Below are positions 8,500 to 16,998 of a stretch of DNA of 64,000 bases, in pieces. Origin of the DNA: Orlajensenia stereocauli (GTDB taxonomy: Bacteria; Actinomycetota; Actinomycetes; Actinomycetales; Microbacteriaceae); the NCBI RefSeq assembly GCF_039548895.1, contig NZ_JBCLVG010000001.1. One strand, written 5' to 3'. How positions within the stretch are numbered: the stretch's first letter is position 1; every line of letters starts with the position of its first letter. The notes under the pieces are model-generated. The model did no database searches. It worked only from the letters and a program-made list of their open reading frames with translations, and was not told where the DNA came from. A program made the translations under genes and the position numbers.

Positions 8500-8991
8500 C
8501 TACTGGCCGGTCCAGGTCTCGACAGCGGTGATCTTCACGGCGATCTCGCGGCCGTTCGGGGCGGTGTAGCTGGTGGAGTCGCCGACGGCGAGGCCGATGA
8601 TGGCTGCGCCGAGCGGGCTCTGCTCGCTGTAGGCGTCGAGCTCGCTGCCCTCGGCGATCTCGCGGCTGCCGATGAGGAAGGTCGTCTCGTCGCCCGCGAT
8701 GGTGGCCGTGATGATGGTGCCGATCTCCACGATGCCGTGGCTCTCGGGGGCCTCGCCGACCTCGGCCGTGCGGAGCAGCTCGGCGAGCTGGCGGATGCGG
8801 GCCTCCTGCTTGCCCTGCTCCTCCTTGGCCGCGTGGTAGCCGCTGTTCTCCTTGAGGTCGCCCTCTTCACGCGCAGACTGGATGCGGTCGGTGATCTCCT
8901 GGCGACCCGTGGTGCTGAGGGTCTGCAGCTCGAGGTTCAGGCGGTCGTAGACCTCCTGCGTGAGCCACGTGACGGTTGCGTCCTGGGACAT
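8500..8991 (-). CDS. greA: Transcription elongation factor GreA
   Basis: 163-aa secondary-channel factor that lets RNA polymerase cleave backtracked transcripts. The N-terminal coiled coil includes RIQSAREEGDLKENSGYHAA, with the acidic DLKEN tip region, and the C-terminal FKBP-like domain contains SPLGAAIIGLAVGDS. The ATG has an AGGAG ribosome binding site 5 nt upstream. Longer open frames upstream are ruled out by the neighbouring gene. The following gene upstream (DUF4307) is its usual actinobacterial neighbour. Confidence 0.94.
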   Translation of the reverse strand: MSQDATVTWLTQEVYDRLNLELQTLSTTGRQEITDRIQSAREEGDLKENSGYHAAKEEQGKQEARIRQLAELLRTAEVGEAPESHGIVEIGTIITATIAGDETTFLIGSREIAEGSELDAYSEQSPLGAAIIGLAVGDSTSYTAPNGREIAVKITAVETWTGQ

Positions 8992-9077
8992 GTTTCTCCT
9001 CGAGAAGGTGCGTGCTTCCTGGTGCTGCTGCGGATAAGACGACGCCCCAACGATGCCGTCGGGGCGAATGAGCCATG

Positions 9078-9473
9078 TTAGGTCGCCCAGCAGCTCGAAA
9101 TCAAACCGGTGTTGCTCTGGCGCGACGTGCGCACCTCTTCGGTGAACGAACGGGTGTAGACGGAGGCGGCCGGGATGTCGACGACCTTCCAGCCGACGAT
9201 GGAGAAGTCCTCGTTGAGCGCCTGCACCGCGCAGCTCGCCCTGGTGCCGGCCGGCATCGAGATCTCGAAGGTCACGCTCACGGTGCGCGAGTCGATGATG
9301 GAGTGCTTGGTGTCCTGCGCCTCGATGGTGGGCTTGGCGCCGTCGAGGCCGGCCCAGATCACCCACGCGGCGAAAACCACGACGAAGGCGGCGGCGACGA
9401 CGCCGATGATCCAGCCGTCGCGGCGCTTGCGCGAGTGCGTACGGCCGTAGCGCGCATCGAGTTGCGTGGTCAT
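9078..9473 (-). CDS. DUF4307 domain-containing membrane protein
   Basis: 131-aa protein with a short cytoplasmic N-terminus holding the family start LDARYGR, one transmembrane helix (about 23-42), and an extracytoplasmic beta domain with two cysteines (CAVQALNED and the last residues SSCWAT) that may form a disulfide. DUF4307 proteins sit next to greA across Actinobacteria; their function is unknown. The ATG was chosen because AGGAG lies 5 nt upstream and the ARYGR motif follows directly. An upstream in-frame start has no support. Confidence 0.85.
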   Translation of the reverse strand: MTTQLDARYGRTHSRKRRDGWIIGVVAAAFVVVFAAWVIWAGLDGAKPTIEAQDTKHSIIDSRTVSVTFEISMPAGTRASCAVQALNEDFSIVGWKVVDIPAASVYTRSFTEEVRTSRQSNTGLISSCWAT

Positions 9474-9560
9474 GGAGCTCCTGGCTGTCGGGGCAGGCGC
9501 CCCGCAAAGGTTAAGCTGGTGACTCAAGGCTAACAAGAGTGAATCAAGGAGTTGTCCCGC

Positions 9561-9905
9561 GTGCTCGTGAGCATCACCGACCTGCTGGTACGGGCATCCG
9601 TCGTCTCATCGACGACAGCACCGACTCCCCCCGATGACGATCTCATCACTCCGGGCGTCGTCGGCTTCCTCGTCACATTCCTCGTGGCGGTCGCCACGGT
9701 CCTGCTCGTCGTCGACATGGTGCGCCGCGTGCGTCGTGTGAACTACCGCGACCAGATCCGCGAGAAGCTGCTGCTCGAGCAGGCCGAGGCCCAGATGGCG
9801 GCCGAGACTCCGGCGACGGATGCCACGACGCCGGATGCCGGTGCCGATACGACTCCGGCGGCCCCGGCCGCCGATCCGGCGACGAGCATCGACGACCAGA
9901 AGTAG
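9561..9905 (+). CDS. Small single-span membrane protein, unknown function
   Basis: 114 aa. One transmembrane helix (about 33-54, VVGFLVTFLVAVATVLLVVD), then a basic stretch MVRRVRRVNYRDQIREKL, and a Thr/Ala/Pro-rich disordered tail ending SIDDQK. AAGGAG at 9546-9551 is 9 nt before GTG 9561; a TTG at 9552 would touch the ribosome binding site. Divergent from the DUF4307 gene and convergent with hemolysin III. No family recognised. Confidence 0.7.
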   Translation: MLVSITDLLVRASVVSSTTAPTPPDDDLITPGVVGFLVTFLVAVATVLLVVDMVRRVRRVNYRDQIREKLLLEQAEAQMAAETPATDATTPDAGADTTPAAPAADPATSIDDQK

Positions 9906-9908
9906 CGC

Positions 9909-10721
9909 CTAGCCCCCTACGGAGCCGGGCAGTGGGTCGAGGACGATCAAGAGCACGGCCGTCCAATGACAGACGAACGCGAACAGCGTGCAGGTGTGGA
10001 AGATCTCGTGGAACCCGAACCTGCCGGGCCACGGGTTCGGCTTCTTGAGTGCGTAGACGATGGCGCCGCCGGTGTAGAGCAGCCCGCCGATGACCACGAG
10101 CACCATCATCGCCACGTTCGCATTCAGCAGGTCGACGATGTACATCATCGCCGCCCAGCCGAGCGCGATGTAGATGAGAACGTAGAGCCAGCGCGGCGCT
10201 CCGATCCAGAACACCCTGAACCCGATGCCGAGTAGGGCTCCCGCCCAGACCAGGGTGATGAGGAGAACGCCCTTGCTCGAGGGCAGGGCGAGGATCGCCA
10301 GGGGCGTGTACGTCCCCGCGATGAGCAGGAAGATGTTCGCGTGGTCGATGCGTTTGAGGATGACCTTGGTGCGCGGGTTCCAGTCGAAGCGGTGGTAGAG
10401 CGCGGAGTTGCCGAACAGCAACAGCGAGGTCAGCACGAAGACGGCCGACGACCACTTGGCTGCCGCGCCGTTGGCGACGGCGATGAGCACTATGCCCGAG
10501 ACGAGCGCCAGCGGGAAGGTTCCGGCGTGGATCCAGCCGCGCCAGGTCGGCCTGACGTCGTCGGGATCAGCCGGAGATGCGTCGAGCAGGGGGATGTTCG
10601 GCAGCTCGGGGCCGCGGTTCTCGTCGAACGCGACGGCGGCATCCGAGGCGTCGAGCATGGCGGTGGGCTCATCGAGGTGTTCCCGCACATCCTGCGGCTC
10701 TCGGGGGTCGACGGGGCTCAT
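9909..10721 (-). CDS. trhA: Hemolysin III / TrhA family membrane protein
   Basis: 270-aa seven-helix protein of the PAQR/YqfA superfamily. Conserved positions are visible: SALYHR after the second helix, HANIFLLIAGTYTP, and the metal-site FHEIFHTCT with H later in CHWTAVL. The first 60 residues are an acidic soluble extension. Bacterial members affect membrane energetics and fluidity; the hemolysin name is historical. It ends 4 bp from the opposing small membrane protein gene and is divergent from uppS. Confidence 0.9.
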   Translation of the reverse strand: MSPVDPREPQDVREHLDEPTAMLDASDAAVAFDENRGPELPNIPLLDASPADPDDVRPTWRGWIHAGTFPLALVSGIVLIAVANGAAAKWSSAVFVLTSLLLFGNSALYHRFDWNPRTKVILKRIDHANIFLLIAGTYTPLAILALPSSKGVLLITLVWAGALLGIGFRVFWIGAPRWLYVLIYIALGWAAMMYIVDLLNANVAMMVLVVIGGLLYTGGAIVYALKKPNPWPGRFGFHEIFHTCTLFAFVCHWTAVLLIVLDPLPGSVGG

Positions 10722-10781
10722 GCGCCCAGCCTACGACAGCACATGCGCGCCTCCGCTGTGAGGCCTGCGCGCCTCGTGCAC

Positions 10782-10787
10782 TACCGT
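10782..10787 (+). promoter_or_regulatory. -10 box for a probable leaderless uppS transcript
   Basis: TACCGT ends 7 nt before GTG 10795, and there is no Shine-Dalgarno sequence. This spacing supports the GTG start rather than the in-frame TTG at 10816. Confidence 0.5.
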
Positions 10788-10794
10788 TGACTCC

Positions 10795-11580
10795 GTGCAG
10801 AAGAGGGAAGAACCGTTGGGGCGAGGTCTCCTCTACGACCTGTACCAGCGGCGTCTGCGTCGAGGCCTGACCCCCGACACCATGCCGCGCCACGTGGCCA
10901 TGATCATCGACGGCAACCGTCGCTGGGCCCGACAGCTCGGACTCGCCACGGCGGCGCACGGCCACCGCGCAGGGGCTGCGAAGATGAGCGAGTTCCTGCA
11001 GTGGTGCGATGAGCTCGGCATCAACGTCGTCACCCTCTACCTGCTCTCGAGCGACAACCTCTCGAACCGCGCCGGCGAGGAACTCGACGCCCTCGTCGAG
11101 ATCATCGCCGAACTCGCCGACGACCTCTCCCGCCACGGCGACTGGCGCGTGAAGCACGTCGGGTCGACCAGCGGCCTCCCGCAGAACCTGGTCGACGCTC
11201 TCGCCGCCGCCGAGGCGCGCACGGTCGATCACGCCGGGCTGCACATCAACCTCGCCGTCGGCTACGGCGGACGCACCGAGATCACCGACGCCATGCGATC
11301 GATCGTCGCGAGCCACCACGCCGAGGGGCGCAGCCTCGAAGACCTCGCCGAGCGCCTCACGCCCGAGCTCATCGGAGAGCACCTCTACACGGTGGGCCAG
11401 CCCGACCCCGACCTGGTCATCCGCACCTCGGGCGAGCAGCGTCTCAGCGACTTCATGCTGTGGCAGGCGGCGCACAGCGAGTTCTACTTTGTCGAGGCGC
11501 TCGGCCCCGACCTGCGCGAGGTCGACTTCCTGCGCGCGCTCCGCGACTACGCCACACGGCACCGGCGCTTCGGCGCCTGA
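10795..11580 (+). CDS. uppS: Isoprenyl transferase (cis-prenyl diphosphate synthase)
   Basis: Condenses isopentenyl diphosphate onto an allylic diphosphate to make the long-chain polyprenyl carrier for cell-wall synthesis. 261 aa. Motifs: HVAMIIDGNRRWAR near residue 31 (catalytic Asp in the DGN element), then SSDNLSNR, GGRTEITDA, and the C-terminal RTSGEQRLSDFMLWQAAHSE with EFYF. Start GTG is supported by a -10 box 7 nt upstream; TTG 10816 is an alternative. A shorter class V aminotransferase-like gene follows by 54 bp on the same strand. Confidence 0.93.
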   Translation: MQKREEPLGRGLLYDLYQRRLRRGLTPDTMPRHVAMIIDGNRRWARQLGLATAAHGHRAGAAKMSEFLQWCDELGINVVTLYLLSSDNLSNRAGEELDALVEIIAELADDLSRHGDWRVKHVGSTSGLPQNLVDALAAAEARTVDHAGLHINLAVGYGGRTEITDAMRSIVASHHAEGRSLEDLAERLTPELIGEHLYTVGQPDPDLVIRTSGEQRLSDFMLWQAAHSEFYFVEALGPDLREVDFLRALRDYATRHRRFGA

Positions 11581-11634
11581 GCCGGAGCCCGACGCGGCGC
11601 CCGACTCCACCGACCCCCACGAAAGGCAGGCGCG

Positions 11635-12756
11635 ATGACAGCGCTCGACGACTACCGCGACGGCTTCCTCGAGGAACCCGGGTACCTCGACTTCGGTCGT
11701 GTCGGCCCTCTCTCGGTCCGCGTGATCGCCGAATCGCAGGGGATGCACGACATCCTCGCCAAGGCGCGTTTCGGCTCCCTCGCGGACTTCGCAGCGCAGG
11801 AGGACAGGGCGCACGACGCCGTGGCCGCAGCGACGGGCTTCCCGGCGGAGCAGGTCGTCACGCAGCCCAACACCTCGATGGGCGTCACGCACGCCATGTT
11901 CGGCCTCACCGGCGACGTGCTGCTCTCGGCGGGGGAGTTCCCCACGCTTCCGATCTCCGCGGTGCGGGCGGCCGAGGCCCTCCACGTGGTGAGGCCGGTC
12001 TGGCTCGAGACCGACCACGGCCGCGTCACGCCGGGCCAGGTGCGCGATCAGCTCACCTCGTCGATCGAGGCCGTCGCCGTGACCCTCGTCGACTCCCGCA
12101 CCGGCTACCTCGCCGATCTCGACGGCATCCGCCAGGTGATCGGCGATCGCCTGCTCATCGTCGACGCGATCCAGGGCTTCGGGGTCGTGGATGCTGCCTA
12201 CGAGGTTGCGGATGTCGTGGTGTCCGGCGGCCAGAAGTGGTGCCGAGCGGGATGGGGCACCGGGTTCATGGCCCTCAGCGACCGAGCGATCGAGCGGTTG
12301 ACCCCTGTGATCAGCGGCTACAGCGGAACCGGGACGGCCGAGACCTGGGACGAGGTTCCGCCGCCGGCTCCGGGCGCCCGTGCCTTCAGGGTCACGAACC
12401 CCGACAGGATCGCGCAGGGTCGCTTCGCCGCAGCCCTCGAGGAGATGAACGAGGTCGGCGCCGGCGAGATCCAGGCGGCGATCGCCGAGAACGTCACCCG
12501 CGTCATCGACCTCGCCGACGAGTTCGCCATCCCCGTGGCCTCATCGCGCAACGAGGACGAGCGGTCCGGGCTGGTCGTGCTCGAGCCGCCGATCGACCAG
12601 CTCACGTTGCTCACCGCATCGTTGTTCAACCACGGTGTCACCGCCACCACCAGGTCCAACTCGGTGCGACTCAGCGTGCACGCCGCACTGCACGAGGACA
12701 CCGTCGAGATGCTGCGCGGAGCCTTCACCTCGTACTCCTCGGCCGCCATCTACTGA
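11635..12756 (+). CDS. Aminotransferase class V-fold PLP enzyme
   Basis: 373 aa. The PLP-binding lysine is in SGGQKWCRAGWGTGFM (about residue 201), the cofactor aspartate in LLIVDAIQGFGV (about 180), and an early QPNTSMGVTHAMFG matches the phosphate loop. It belongs to the cysteine desulfurase/isopenicillin N epimerase fold, but the active-site Cys loop of desulfurases is not evident, so desulfurase activity should not be assumed. The substrate is unknown. ATG has AAAGGCAGG 5' to it. A hairpin follows the stop by 4 bp. Confidence 0.85.
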   Translation: MTALDDYRDGFLEEPGYLDFGRVGPLSVRVIAESQGMHDILAKARFGSLADFAAQEDRAHDAVAAATGFPAEQVVTQPNTSMGVTHAMFGLTGDVLLSAGEFPTLPISAVRAAEALHVVRPVWLETDHGRVTPGQVRDQLTSSIEAVAVTLVDSRTGYLADLDGIRQVIGDRLLIVDAIQGFGVVDAAYEVADVVVSGGQKWCRAGWGTGFMALSDRAIERLTPVISGYSGTGTAETWDEVPPPAPGARAFRVTNPDRIAQGRFAAALEEMNEVGAGEIQAAIAENVTRVIDLADEFAIPVASSRNEDERSGLVVLEPPIDQLTLLTASLFNHGVTATTRSNSVRLSVHAALHEDTVEMLRGAFTSYSSAAIY

Positions 12757-12760
12757 GCTC

Positions 12761-12788
12761 CTTCGGCGTGTCATGTGACAGGCCGAAG
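12761..12788 (+). terminator. Hairpin after the class V aminotransferase gene
   Basis: CTTCGGC/GCCGAAG (7 bp), one mismatch, then TGTCA/TGACA around TG: a near-continuous 12-bp stem starting 4 bp after the stop. No strong T-tract follows. Confidence 0.6.
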
Positions 12789-12841
12789 TCTTCCCGCGTG
12801 TCGTGACAGGCATCCGTCTCCACCGGACGTACGTTGCCCTC

Positions 12842-12902
12842 ATCAGATAAGGCATCTGATCGAGTCGGCCACATAAGACGGCTCGAAACCCGCCATGTGG
12901 CC
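12842..12902 (+). promoter_or_regulatory. Two stem-loops in the region before phoH
   Basis: ATCAGAT (12842-12848) pairs with ATCTGAT (12854-12860) around AAGGC. GGCCACAT (12867-12874) pairs with ATGTGGCC (12895-12902) around 20 nt. Both lie within 100 bp upstream of the phoH start. They could be a structured leader or operators; nothing in the sequence decides which. Confidence 0.4.
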
Positions 12903-12942
12903 GCTCGTAATTCCGAGTGCGAAGCTCGGGGTGGGAGCGGTT

Positions 12943-14295
12943 GTGACCTCACTGGATATCCAGAAGTCGGTTCAGCACGGCACGGATGCCGGGACCCGAA
13001 CGCTCGAGCGCACGTATGTGCTCGACACGTCGGTGCTCCTCAGCGATCCGGGTGCTCTGTTCCGCTTCGCCGAACACGCCGTCGTGCTGCCGGTCATCGT
13101 GATCGCAGAGCTTGAAGCCAAGCGACACGACCCTGAGATCGGCTTCTTCGCCCGCAAGGCGCTCCGTACCCTCGACGACCTGCGCGTCGAGCACGAGCGA
13201 CTCGACTTCCCGATCCCCGTCGGTGACGACGGCGGCTCCCTCCGAGTCGAACTGAACCACTCCAACATGTCCGTGCTGCCGAACGGCCTCCAGCTGAACG
13301 ACAACGACACCCGCATCCTCGCCGTGGCGCTCAACCTCGCCAACGAGGGTCTCGACGTGACCGTCGTCTCGAAGGACCTCCCTCTGCGCGTCAAGGCCGC
13401 CTCGATCGGCCTCGCCGCCGAGGAGTACCGTGCCGAGCTCGCCGTCGATTCGGGATGGACCGGCATGGCCGACGTCACCCTGGGTGCTCGCGAGATCGAC
13501 GACCTCTACGAGCAGGACTACCTCGAGACGCGGATGGTCGCCGACCTGCCGATCAACACCGGCGTCGTTGTGCACTCCGACCGGGGCAGTGCCCTGGCCA
13601 GGGTCATCCGCAAGGGCGAGCTGCGGGTCGTGCGCGGCGATCGCGAGCTGTTCGGGCTGCACGGTCGCTCGGCGGAGCAGCGCCTCGCCATCGACATGCT
13701 GCTCGATCCCGAGATCGGCATCCTGTCGCTCGGCGGAAGCGCGGGAACCGGAAAGTCGGCCCTCGCCCTCTGCGCCGGCCTCGAGGCCGTGCTCGAGCGT
13801 CAGCAGCACAAGAAGATCATGGTGTTCCGACCGCTCTACGCCGTCGGAGGCCAGGAGCTCGGCTACCTGCCCGGCGATGCCGGCGAGAAGATGAACCCGT
13901 GGGGCCAGGCGGTCTTCGACACCCTCGGCTCCGTCGTCTCGGACAACGTGCTCAACGAGGTCGTCGAGCGGGGCATCCTCGAGGTGCTGCCGCTCACGCA
14001 CATCCGCGGGCGCAGCCTGCACGACGCCTTCGTGATCGTCGACGAGGCGCAGTCGCTGGAGCGCAACGTGCTCCTCACGGTGCTCTCCCGCATCGGCCAG
14101 AACTCGCGGGTCGTGCTCACCCACGACGTCGCCCAGCGCGACAACCTGCGTGTCGGCCGTCACGACGGAGTCGCCTCGGTCATCGAGACCCTGAAGGGCC
14201 ACCCGCTGTTCGGCCACGTCACCCTCACCCGGTCGGAGCGCAGCGCGATCGCGGCGCTCGTCACGCAGATGCTGGAGGGCAACGAGCTGGCCTGA
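12943..14295 (+). CDS. PIN-PhoH fusion protein (PhoH2-type RNA helicase/nuclease)
   Basis: 450 aa. An N-terminal PIN ribonuclease domain has the acidic residues in TYVLDTSVLL (D28), VIVIAELEAKRHDP and NDNDTRILAVAL. The C-terminal PhoH ATPase has Walker A GGSAGTGKS (264-272) and Walker B VIVDEAQ (364-370). PhoH2 proteins of this layout are sequence-specific RNA helicases and ribonucleases. GTG 12943 follows GGAG by 5 nt; the ATG at 12895 lies inside a stem-loop and has no ribosome binding site. A strong terminator follows. Single gene. Confidence 0.92.
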   Translation: MTSLDIQKSVQHGTDAGTRTLERTYVLDTSVLLSDPGALFRFAEHAVVLPVIVIAELEAKRHDPEIGFFARKALRTLDDLRVEHERLDFPIPVGDDGGSLRVELNHSNMSVLPNGLQLNDNDTRILAVALNLANEGLDVTVVSKDLPLRVKAASIGLAAEEYRAELAVDSGWTGMADVTLGAREIDDLYEQDYLETRMVADLPINTGVVVHSDRGSALARVIRKGELRVVRGDRELFGLHGRSAEQRLAIDMLLDPEIGILSLGGSAGTGKSALALCAGLEAVLERQQHKKIMVFRPLYAVGGQELGYLPGDAGEKMNPWGQAVFDTLGSVVSDNVLNEVVERGILEVLPLTHIRGRSLHDAFVIVDEAQSLERNVLLTVLSRIGQNSRVVLTHDVAQRDNLRVGRHDGVASVIETLKGHPLFGHVTLTRSERSAIAALVTQMLEGNELA

Positions 14296-14348
14296 CCGGC
14301 CGCAGGACCGACCGACCCATCGCGCCTGGAGGGCGAGGATCTTCGCCG

Positions 14349-14380
14349 AACGCCCCCGTCGACTCTCGGACGGGGGCGTT
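14349..14380 (+). terminator. Intrinsic terminator after phoH
   Basis: AACGCCCCCGTC and GACGGGGGCGTT form a perfect 12-bp stem with an 8-nt loop, 53 bp after the phoH stop, followed by TTTC. Confidence 0.85.
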
Positions 14381-14460
14381 TCGATGCGAAGTTCCTCGCC
14401 TTGCAGGATCTGCGCTGGGCAGGTGAGGCCGCCGCGACGTCGTTGTGTCAGGATGACGCC

Positions 14461-15435
14461 ATGCGGAGCAGGGGAACAGCGGAGACCGATCTCACGAACA
14501 AGCGCACACGCTGGGGGCTCGCCCTCCTCGCGTCAGGACTGATCGTGGCCGGTGCGATCGCCGTGCTCGGTCCGAGCTTCTCGGAGCTGGTCGGCGGCGG
14601 CATCGCGGTCGCCACCCTGCTCGTCTTCGGCGTCGGACTGACGCAGCTCTGGCTGGCCGCCCGTGTCATCGGCCTGATGGCGCAGTTCGCGGTGATCGTC
14701 CTTCTGGTGGCCCTCGTCTGCCTGCTGGCTTCTCCGATGCTCACGGCCTCGGGCATTCCCGCGGTCTCGTCTGTGGCCGCCGCCGCCGCGAGCCTCACGA
14801 TGGCCGGTGGATTCGCACTCCTCGTCATCGCTGCTCTTCTGGTGCTCGTCGCCTGGGCGCGTGCCGGCGCACACGACATGCTCGTCGCGATTCCCCGATC
14901 GACGGATGCCGCCCAGTCGAGCCGTCGGTCCCGACTGATCACCGCCTCCGTGATCTTCGGATCCCTACTGCTCGTCGTCGCCGTCGGCGTCGTCGTCGAA
15001 CTGGTGTGGAATCCGCTCGCAATGGGGCCGGAACACACGCTCTCCGAGATCTACGGGATGCTGCCCACGGGCGAGGGGGCTGCCGGCATCGCGAGCGTGC
15101 TCACCTGGGCGGGGATCGTCGTCGTCGTGGCTGCCGGGCAACTGATCTGGGTCCTGCGCGCAGCACGTCGAGGGGCTGCATCCATTCCCCGTCGGCGGCA
15201 GGTCGTCACGGCGCTGCTCATCGCGAGCATCGCGGTGTTCCTGCTGTTCTTCTTCGCCTTCGGCCTGGGCAACGCCATCTCCGACACCGTGCCGCCGATG
15301 GTCGGGCGCTCATCGGCCGAGGGCGTGCTCTACGGGCTCATCACTCCGCTCGGCCTCATCGGCGCGCTGCTCGTCTCAGCGGGACCGTGGCCACGGAGCG
15401 AACGGCGCCGACTCGAGGCCAGCGCCGCTCACTGA
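14461..15435 (+). CDS. Multi-span membrane protein, unknown function
   Basis: 324 aa with about eight hydrophobic segments, in pairs near 20-65, 75-100, 118-140, 165-190, 220-240, 258-282 and 295-315. The loop around residues 197-210 reads VWNPLAMGPEHTLSEIYGML. No catalytic motif or known family is recognised. ATG has AGGA 8 nt upstream. It is monocistronic between the phoH terminator and a REP-like palindrome, convergent with fumC. Confidence 0.75.
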   Translation: MRSRGTAETDLTNKRTRWGLALLASGLIVAGAIAVLGPSFSELVGGGIAVATLLVFGVGLTQLWLAARVIGLMAQFAVIVLLVALVCLLASPMLTASGIPAVSSVAAAAASLTMAGGFALLVIAALLVLVAWARAGAHDMLVAIPRSTDAAQSSRRSRLITASVIFGSLLLVVAVGVVVELVWNPLAMGPEHTLSEIYGMLPTGEGAAGIASVLTWAGIVVVVAAGQLIWVLRAARRGAASIPRRRQVVTALLIASIAVFLLFFFAFGLGNAISDTVPPMVGRSSAEGVLYGLITPLGLIGALLVSAGPWPRSERRRLEASAAH

Positions 15436-15443
15436 GCAGAGAA

Positions 15444-15529
15444 CCGCTCGCTGACGCCCGGACGAAGTCCGCGGTCGAAGCGCGGGGCGGCGCTTCGAGC
15501 GGTCGCTTCGCTCGGCCTTCAGCGAGCGG
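15444..15529. repeat. REP-like palindromic element between convergent genes
   Basis: Outer arms 15444-15467 and 15506-15529 match at 20 of 24 positions, with ends CCGCTCGCTGA and TCAGCGAGCGG. An inner hairpin TCGAAGCGC/GCGCTTCGA (15475-15483 and 15490-15498) is perfect. A closely related element lies at 59898-59964. It probably serves as a bidirectional terminator here. Confidence 0.75.
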
Positions 15530-15547
15530 GAGGTCGTGGGGGTGCTC

Positions 15548-16972
15548 CTACTTCCGGACCGGCGGGCGGGTCATCGACAGCACATCGAGGGCGGTGTCGA
15601 GCTGCTCGACCGAGACCTCGCCGCGCTCGACGAAGCCGAGGTCGATGACCGCCTCACGCACGGTGATGCCCTGCGCGACGGAGTGCTTGGCCACCTTGGC
15701 GGCGGCCTCGTAGCCGATCACCTTGTTGAGCGGGGTGACGATCGACGGCGACATTCCCGCGAGGGCGGCGGCGCGCTCCACGTTGGCCTCGAGTCCGTCG
15801 ACGGTCTTGTCGGCGAGCACGCGAGCGGCGTTGGTGAGCAGACGGATCGACTCGAGCAGAGCCGTTCCCATCACCGGGATCTGCACGTTGAGCTCGAACG
15901 CGCCCGATGCTCCGCTCCAGGCGATGGTGGCGTCGTTGCCGATCACACGGGCGGCCACCATGAGCACGGCCTCGGGAATCACGGGGTTGACCTTGCCCGG
16001 CATGATCGATGATCCGGGCTGCAGGTCGGGGATGCTGAGCTCGCCGAGGCCGGTGTTGGGGCCGGATCCCATCCAGCGGATGTCGTTCGAGATCTTCGTG
16101 AGGCTCACCGCGATCGTGCGGAGGGCTCCGGATGCGTCGACGAGGCCGTCGCGGTTGGCCTGGGCCTCGAAGTGGTCGGCCGCCTCGGTGATGGGAAGCT
16201 CGGTCTCCTGCTGCAGCAGCTCGATGACGAGCTGCGGGAAGCCGGCAGGCGTGTTGATGCCCGTGCCGACGGCCGTGCCGCCGAGCGGGACCTCGGCGAC
16301 GCGGGGGAGCGCCGACTGCACGCGCTCGATGCCGAGGCGCATCTGGCGGGCGTAGCCGCCGAACTCCTGGCCGAGGGTGACGGGCGTGGCATCCATCAGG
16401 TGGGTGCGGCCGGCCTTCACGACGCCGGACCACTGCTCGGCCTTCGCCTCGAAGGCGACGGCGAGGTGGTCGAGGGCGGGGATGAGGTCGTCGATGAGAG
16501 CGCTGGTCACGGCGACGTGCACCGAGGTGGGGAACACGTCGTTCGAGGACTGCGAGGCGTTCACGTGGTCGTTCGGGTGCACGGGGCTGCCGAGGCGCGA
16601 GGTGGCGAGGTTCGCGAGCACCTCGTTCATGTTCATGTTCGATGAGGTGCCCGAACCGGTCTGGTACACGTCGACGGGGAACTCCCCGTCGTACCGACCC
16701 GTGATGACCTCGTCTGCGGCCCACGCGATGGCAGTGGCGACATCGCTGCTCAGCACGCCCAGGCGCTCGTTGGCGATGGCCGCCGACTTTTTGATGCGAG
16801 CGAGGGCGGCGATCTGAGCCGGCTCCAGCGTCGATCCGGAGATCGGAAAGTTCTCGACGGCACGCTGGGTCTGGGCGCTGTACAGGGCGTTGGCGGGAAC
16901 GCGCACCTCTCCCATCGTGTCGTGCTCGATGCGGTATTCGGACTCGGCCGCGGTGCTCACGTTGTGTGTCAT
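15548..16972 (-). CDS. fumC: Class II fumarate hydratase
   Basis: TCA-cycle enzyme interconverting fumarate and malate, iron-independent, homotetramer. 474 aa. The superfamily signature GSSIMPGKVNP is at 320-330 with the catalytic-loop serines. Also visible are TGSGTSSNMNMNEV, HPNDHVNASQSSND and TAVGTGINT. I chose ATG 16972 (MTHNVST). A GTG at 16999 that overlaps the upstream stop would add nine residues, but neither start has a strong ribosome binding site. It is the last gene of the xseA-xseB-DUF4245-carbonic anhydrase operon, 26 bp behind the anhydrase. Confidence 0.95.
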   Translation of the reverse strand: MTHNVSTAAESEYRIEHDTMGEVRVPANALYSAQTQRAVENFPISGSTLEPAQIAALARIKKSAAIANERLGVLSSDVATAIAWAADEVITGRYDGEFPVDVYQTGSGTSSNMNMNEVLANLATSRLGSPVHPNDHVNASQSSNDVFPTSVHVAVTSALIDDLIPALDHLAVAFEAKAEQWSGVVKAGRTHLMDATPVTLGQEFGGYARQMRLGIERVQSALPRVAEVPLGGTAVGTGINTPAGFPQLVIELLQQETELPITEAADHFEAQANRDGLVDASGALRTIAVSLTKISNDIRWMGSGPNTGLGELSIPDLQPGSSIMPGKVNPVIPEAVLMVAARVIGNDATIAWSGASGAFELNVQIPVMGTALLESIRLLTNAARVLADKTVDGLEANVERAAALAGMSPSIVTPLNKVIGYEAAAKVAKHSVAQGITVREAVIDLGFVERGEVSVEQLDTALDVLSMTRPPVRK

Positions 16973-16998
16973 GCCTTTCGAGAGGAGGGGGTTCGGCA

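Noticed and set aside
9909..10721. Calling the hemolysin III gene a toxin
   Set aside because: The family name is historical. The protein is a PAQR-like membrane protein, and no toxin context is present.
12895..12942. ATG 12895 as start of the PIN-PhoH protein
   Set aside because: It lies in a stem-loop without a ribosome binding site; GTG 12943 has GGAG at proper spacing and the PIN domain starts after it.
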